In this document: in pieces, positions 14,115-14,873 of the stretch | How the letters are laid out: the number at the start of each line of letters is the position of its first letter | How positions within the stretch are numbered: the stretch's first letter is position 1 | NCBI GenBank assembly: GCA_004555245.1 | Contig: SFIS01000061.1 | Span: 1 to 14,873 of the forward strand | From: Bacteroidales bacterium | GTDB lineage: Bacteria > Bacteroidota > Bacteroidia > Bacteroidales > Bacteroidaceae | DNA length: 14,873 nt | Direction: 5' to 3' | Notes under the pieces: model-generated | Told to the model about the DNA's origin: nothing | Databases searched by the model: none | The model's input: only the letters and a program-made list of their open reading frames with translations | Position numbers and translations under genes: made by a program

Positions 14115-14189
14115 TCTTACATAATTAAACATACAAATCCTGGATTTAAAGGAGGTTGACATACAATACATACTACGGGAAGATTTCGA

Positions 14190-14219
14190 CAAAGTATTCA
14201 TAATTAACCTTTATGCAAA
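14190..14219 (-). promoter_or_regulatory. Bacteroidetes-type promoter of the 5'-nucleotidase gene
   Basis: On the minus strand TTTG (14219-14216) is followed by a 19-bp spacer and TACTTTG (14196-14190), one base short of the TAnnTTTG consensus. Transcription would start near 14183, leaving a leader of about 50-70 nt. The position, between the thioredoxin-fold gene stop at 14257 and the start, supports it. Confidence 0.5.
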
Positions 14220-14256
14220 ATACTCAAAAATAAAAGAAAGAGTGAAGAAAAACAGA

Positions 14257-14757
14257 CTACCGCCGGACACAAGCGCCCTCAACAGCATCTGGCGTCCAGT
14301 TCTTTAGGAATCGCATAACTTTAGCCTTGTCATAACCCTCACCATCCTCAAGGTAACTGCTGTCCTGTGTGTGCAAGATATTGCCATGCGCATCAAGCAC
14401 AACAATGACTGGCAAACCAAAACGCACAGGATTGCCGAGACGTCTGACAGCGGAGACATTGTTATTCTCTCCACGGCGTGAAGACGAGTTGATATGCAGA
14501 TAAACATAATTTCTTTCGATGAACTCAGAAATCTCACTGTCTGTAGAAATAAAATCGGCAAAACGGAGACACCACTTACACCAGTTGCCGCCTACCTGAC
14601 AGATTACGTAGCGGTGAGACCTCGAGGCTTCAACCAGCGCACTGTCAATTTGTGCCATAGCATCTGCGTTTTCGTCATACACTCTCTTCAGCGTTTGTGC
14701 ATCTGCGGCAGCGAAAGAGATGAAAAGAATAAACAAGCAAGAAATGATACGGTTCAT
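14257..14757 (-). CDS. Exported thioredoxin-fold protein with a CKWC active site
   Basis: The 166-residue protein has a signal peptide (MNRIISCLFILFISFAAADA, cleavage after residue 20) and one thioredoxin-like domain. The active-site motif is WCKWC (Cys60, Cys63) after VGGN, and the cis-proline loop is FGLPVIVV (Pro116). This resembles the Thioredoxin_7 / DUF255-like group of periplasmic thiol oxidoreductases in Bacteroidetes. It would reduce or exchange disulfides in exported proteins; its partner is unknown. The C-terminal segment KAKVMRFLKNW is the usual final helix. ATG 14757 is chosen because the signal peptide begins there; in-frame codons up to 14805 would put residues ahead of it. It is transcribed in the same direction as the 5'-nucleotidase gene, which seems to have its own promoter. 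Confidence 0.85.
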   Translation of the reverse strand: MNRIISCLFILFISFAAADAQTLKRVYDENADAMAQIDSALVEASRSHRYVICQVGGNWCKWCLRFADFISTDSEISEFIERNYVYLHINSSSRRGENNNVSAVRRLGNPVRFGLPVIVVLDAHGNILHTQDSSYLEDGEGYDKAKVMRFLKNWTPDAVEGACVRR

Positions 14758-14873
14758 AAAATTGGGTGTATTATGGGTCAGTAGAAATTTAGTGGGGATA
14801 GGCATATAATTTGGAAATACGGAAGAGGAAGAATTTCTTGTCAGCTACCCCTCTAAGATTGGCTCGGAAGAGT
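14758..14873. other. Non-coding right edge upstream of the thioredoxin-fold gene
   Basis: No gene seen in this 116-bp end. On the minus strand TAAATTTC (14794-14787) is one base off TAnnTTTG and could be the -7 box for the thioredoxin-fold gene, but no TTTG lies 19-21 bp upstream, so I do not call a promoter. Confidence 0.35.

Noticed and set aside
14147..14155. CCTCCTTT in the minus-strand leader of the 5'-nucleotidase, like the 3' end of 16S rRNA
   Set aside because: It is an anti-SD-like sequence rather than an SD. It is short, and on the plus strand the matching AAAGGAGG precedes no ATG frame. Probably chance.
1..14873. Search by eye for tRNA, rRNA, CRISPR repeats, transposases, phage genes and attachment repeats
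   Set aside because: None seen. The only large repeat-like relation is between the two ligase genes, which are diverged paralogues.

Overview
The window looks like a chromosomal segment of a gut- or rumen-type member of the Bacteroidales, most likely Prevotella-like. The reasons are: a DUF4491 protein; a tandem-repeat PepSY-like periplasmic protein; promoters of the Bacteroidetes type (TTTG, about 19 nt, then TAnnTTTG); almost no Shine-Dalgarno sequences in front of confident starts; and a short IorA of the Bacteroidetes kind. I saw no tRNA, rRNA, CRISPR array, transposase or phage gene. The genus is inferred from protein resemblance by eye.

Layout. 1-249 has no confident gene, only the possible tail of an upstream one. 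250-696 is an exported two-repeat PepSY-like protein, followed by a strong intrinsic terminator (733-768). 926-1846 is one open frame joining a small DUF4491 membrane domain to a complete NUDIX hydrolase. 1847-2055 is a 209-bp leader with a 15-codon ORF and GC-rich hairpins. 2056-10134 is a tight plus-strand run of eight genes: iorA, iorB, an arylacetate-CoA ligase, a tandem-ACT protein, a hotdog thioesterase, a second arylacetate-CoA ligase, a class I aminotransferase and an omega-amidase. An exported Ntn-type amide hydrolase (10167-11345) follows 32 bp later. After a hairpin-containing gap come a plus-strand flavoprotein (11491-12030) and three minus-strand genes: a DUF486 membrane protein, an exported 5'-nucleotidase and an exported thioredoxin-fold protein.

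How the main operon may work. IorAB interconverts 2-oxo acids of the aromatic amino acids (arylpyruvates) and arylacetyl-CoA using ferredoxin. The PaaK-type ligases interconvert arylacetate and arylacetyl-CoA. The aminotransferase would interconvert arylpyruvate and the aromatic amino acid. The omega-amidase is encoded with a one-base overlap behind the aminotransferase; it destroys 2-oxoglutaramate, the product left when glutamine is the amino donor, and so pulls transamination towards amino acid synthesis. Read that way, the set assimilates phenylacetate, indoleacetate or hydroxyphenylacetate into Phe, Trp or Tyr by reductive carboxylation, as known for rumen Prevotella-type bacteria. The opposite direction, fermenting aromatic amino acids to arylacetates with ATP made by the ligases, uses the same core enzymes and cannot be excluded from sequence. 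The ACT protein is a candidate aromatic amino acid sensor, the thioesterase a CoA-rescue enzyme, and the exported Ntn hydrolase a possible source of arylacetate from amides. No aerobic paaABCDE-type ring-degradation gene is present.
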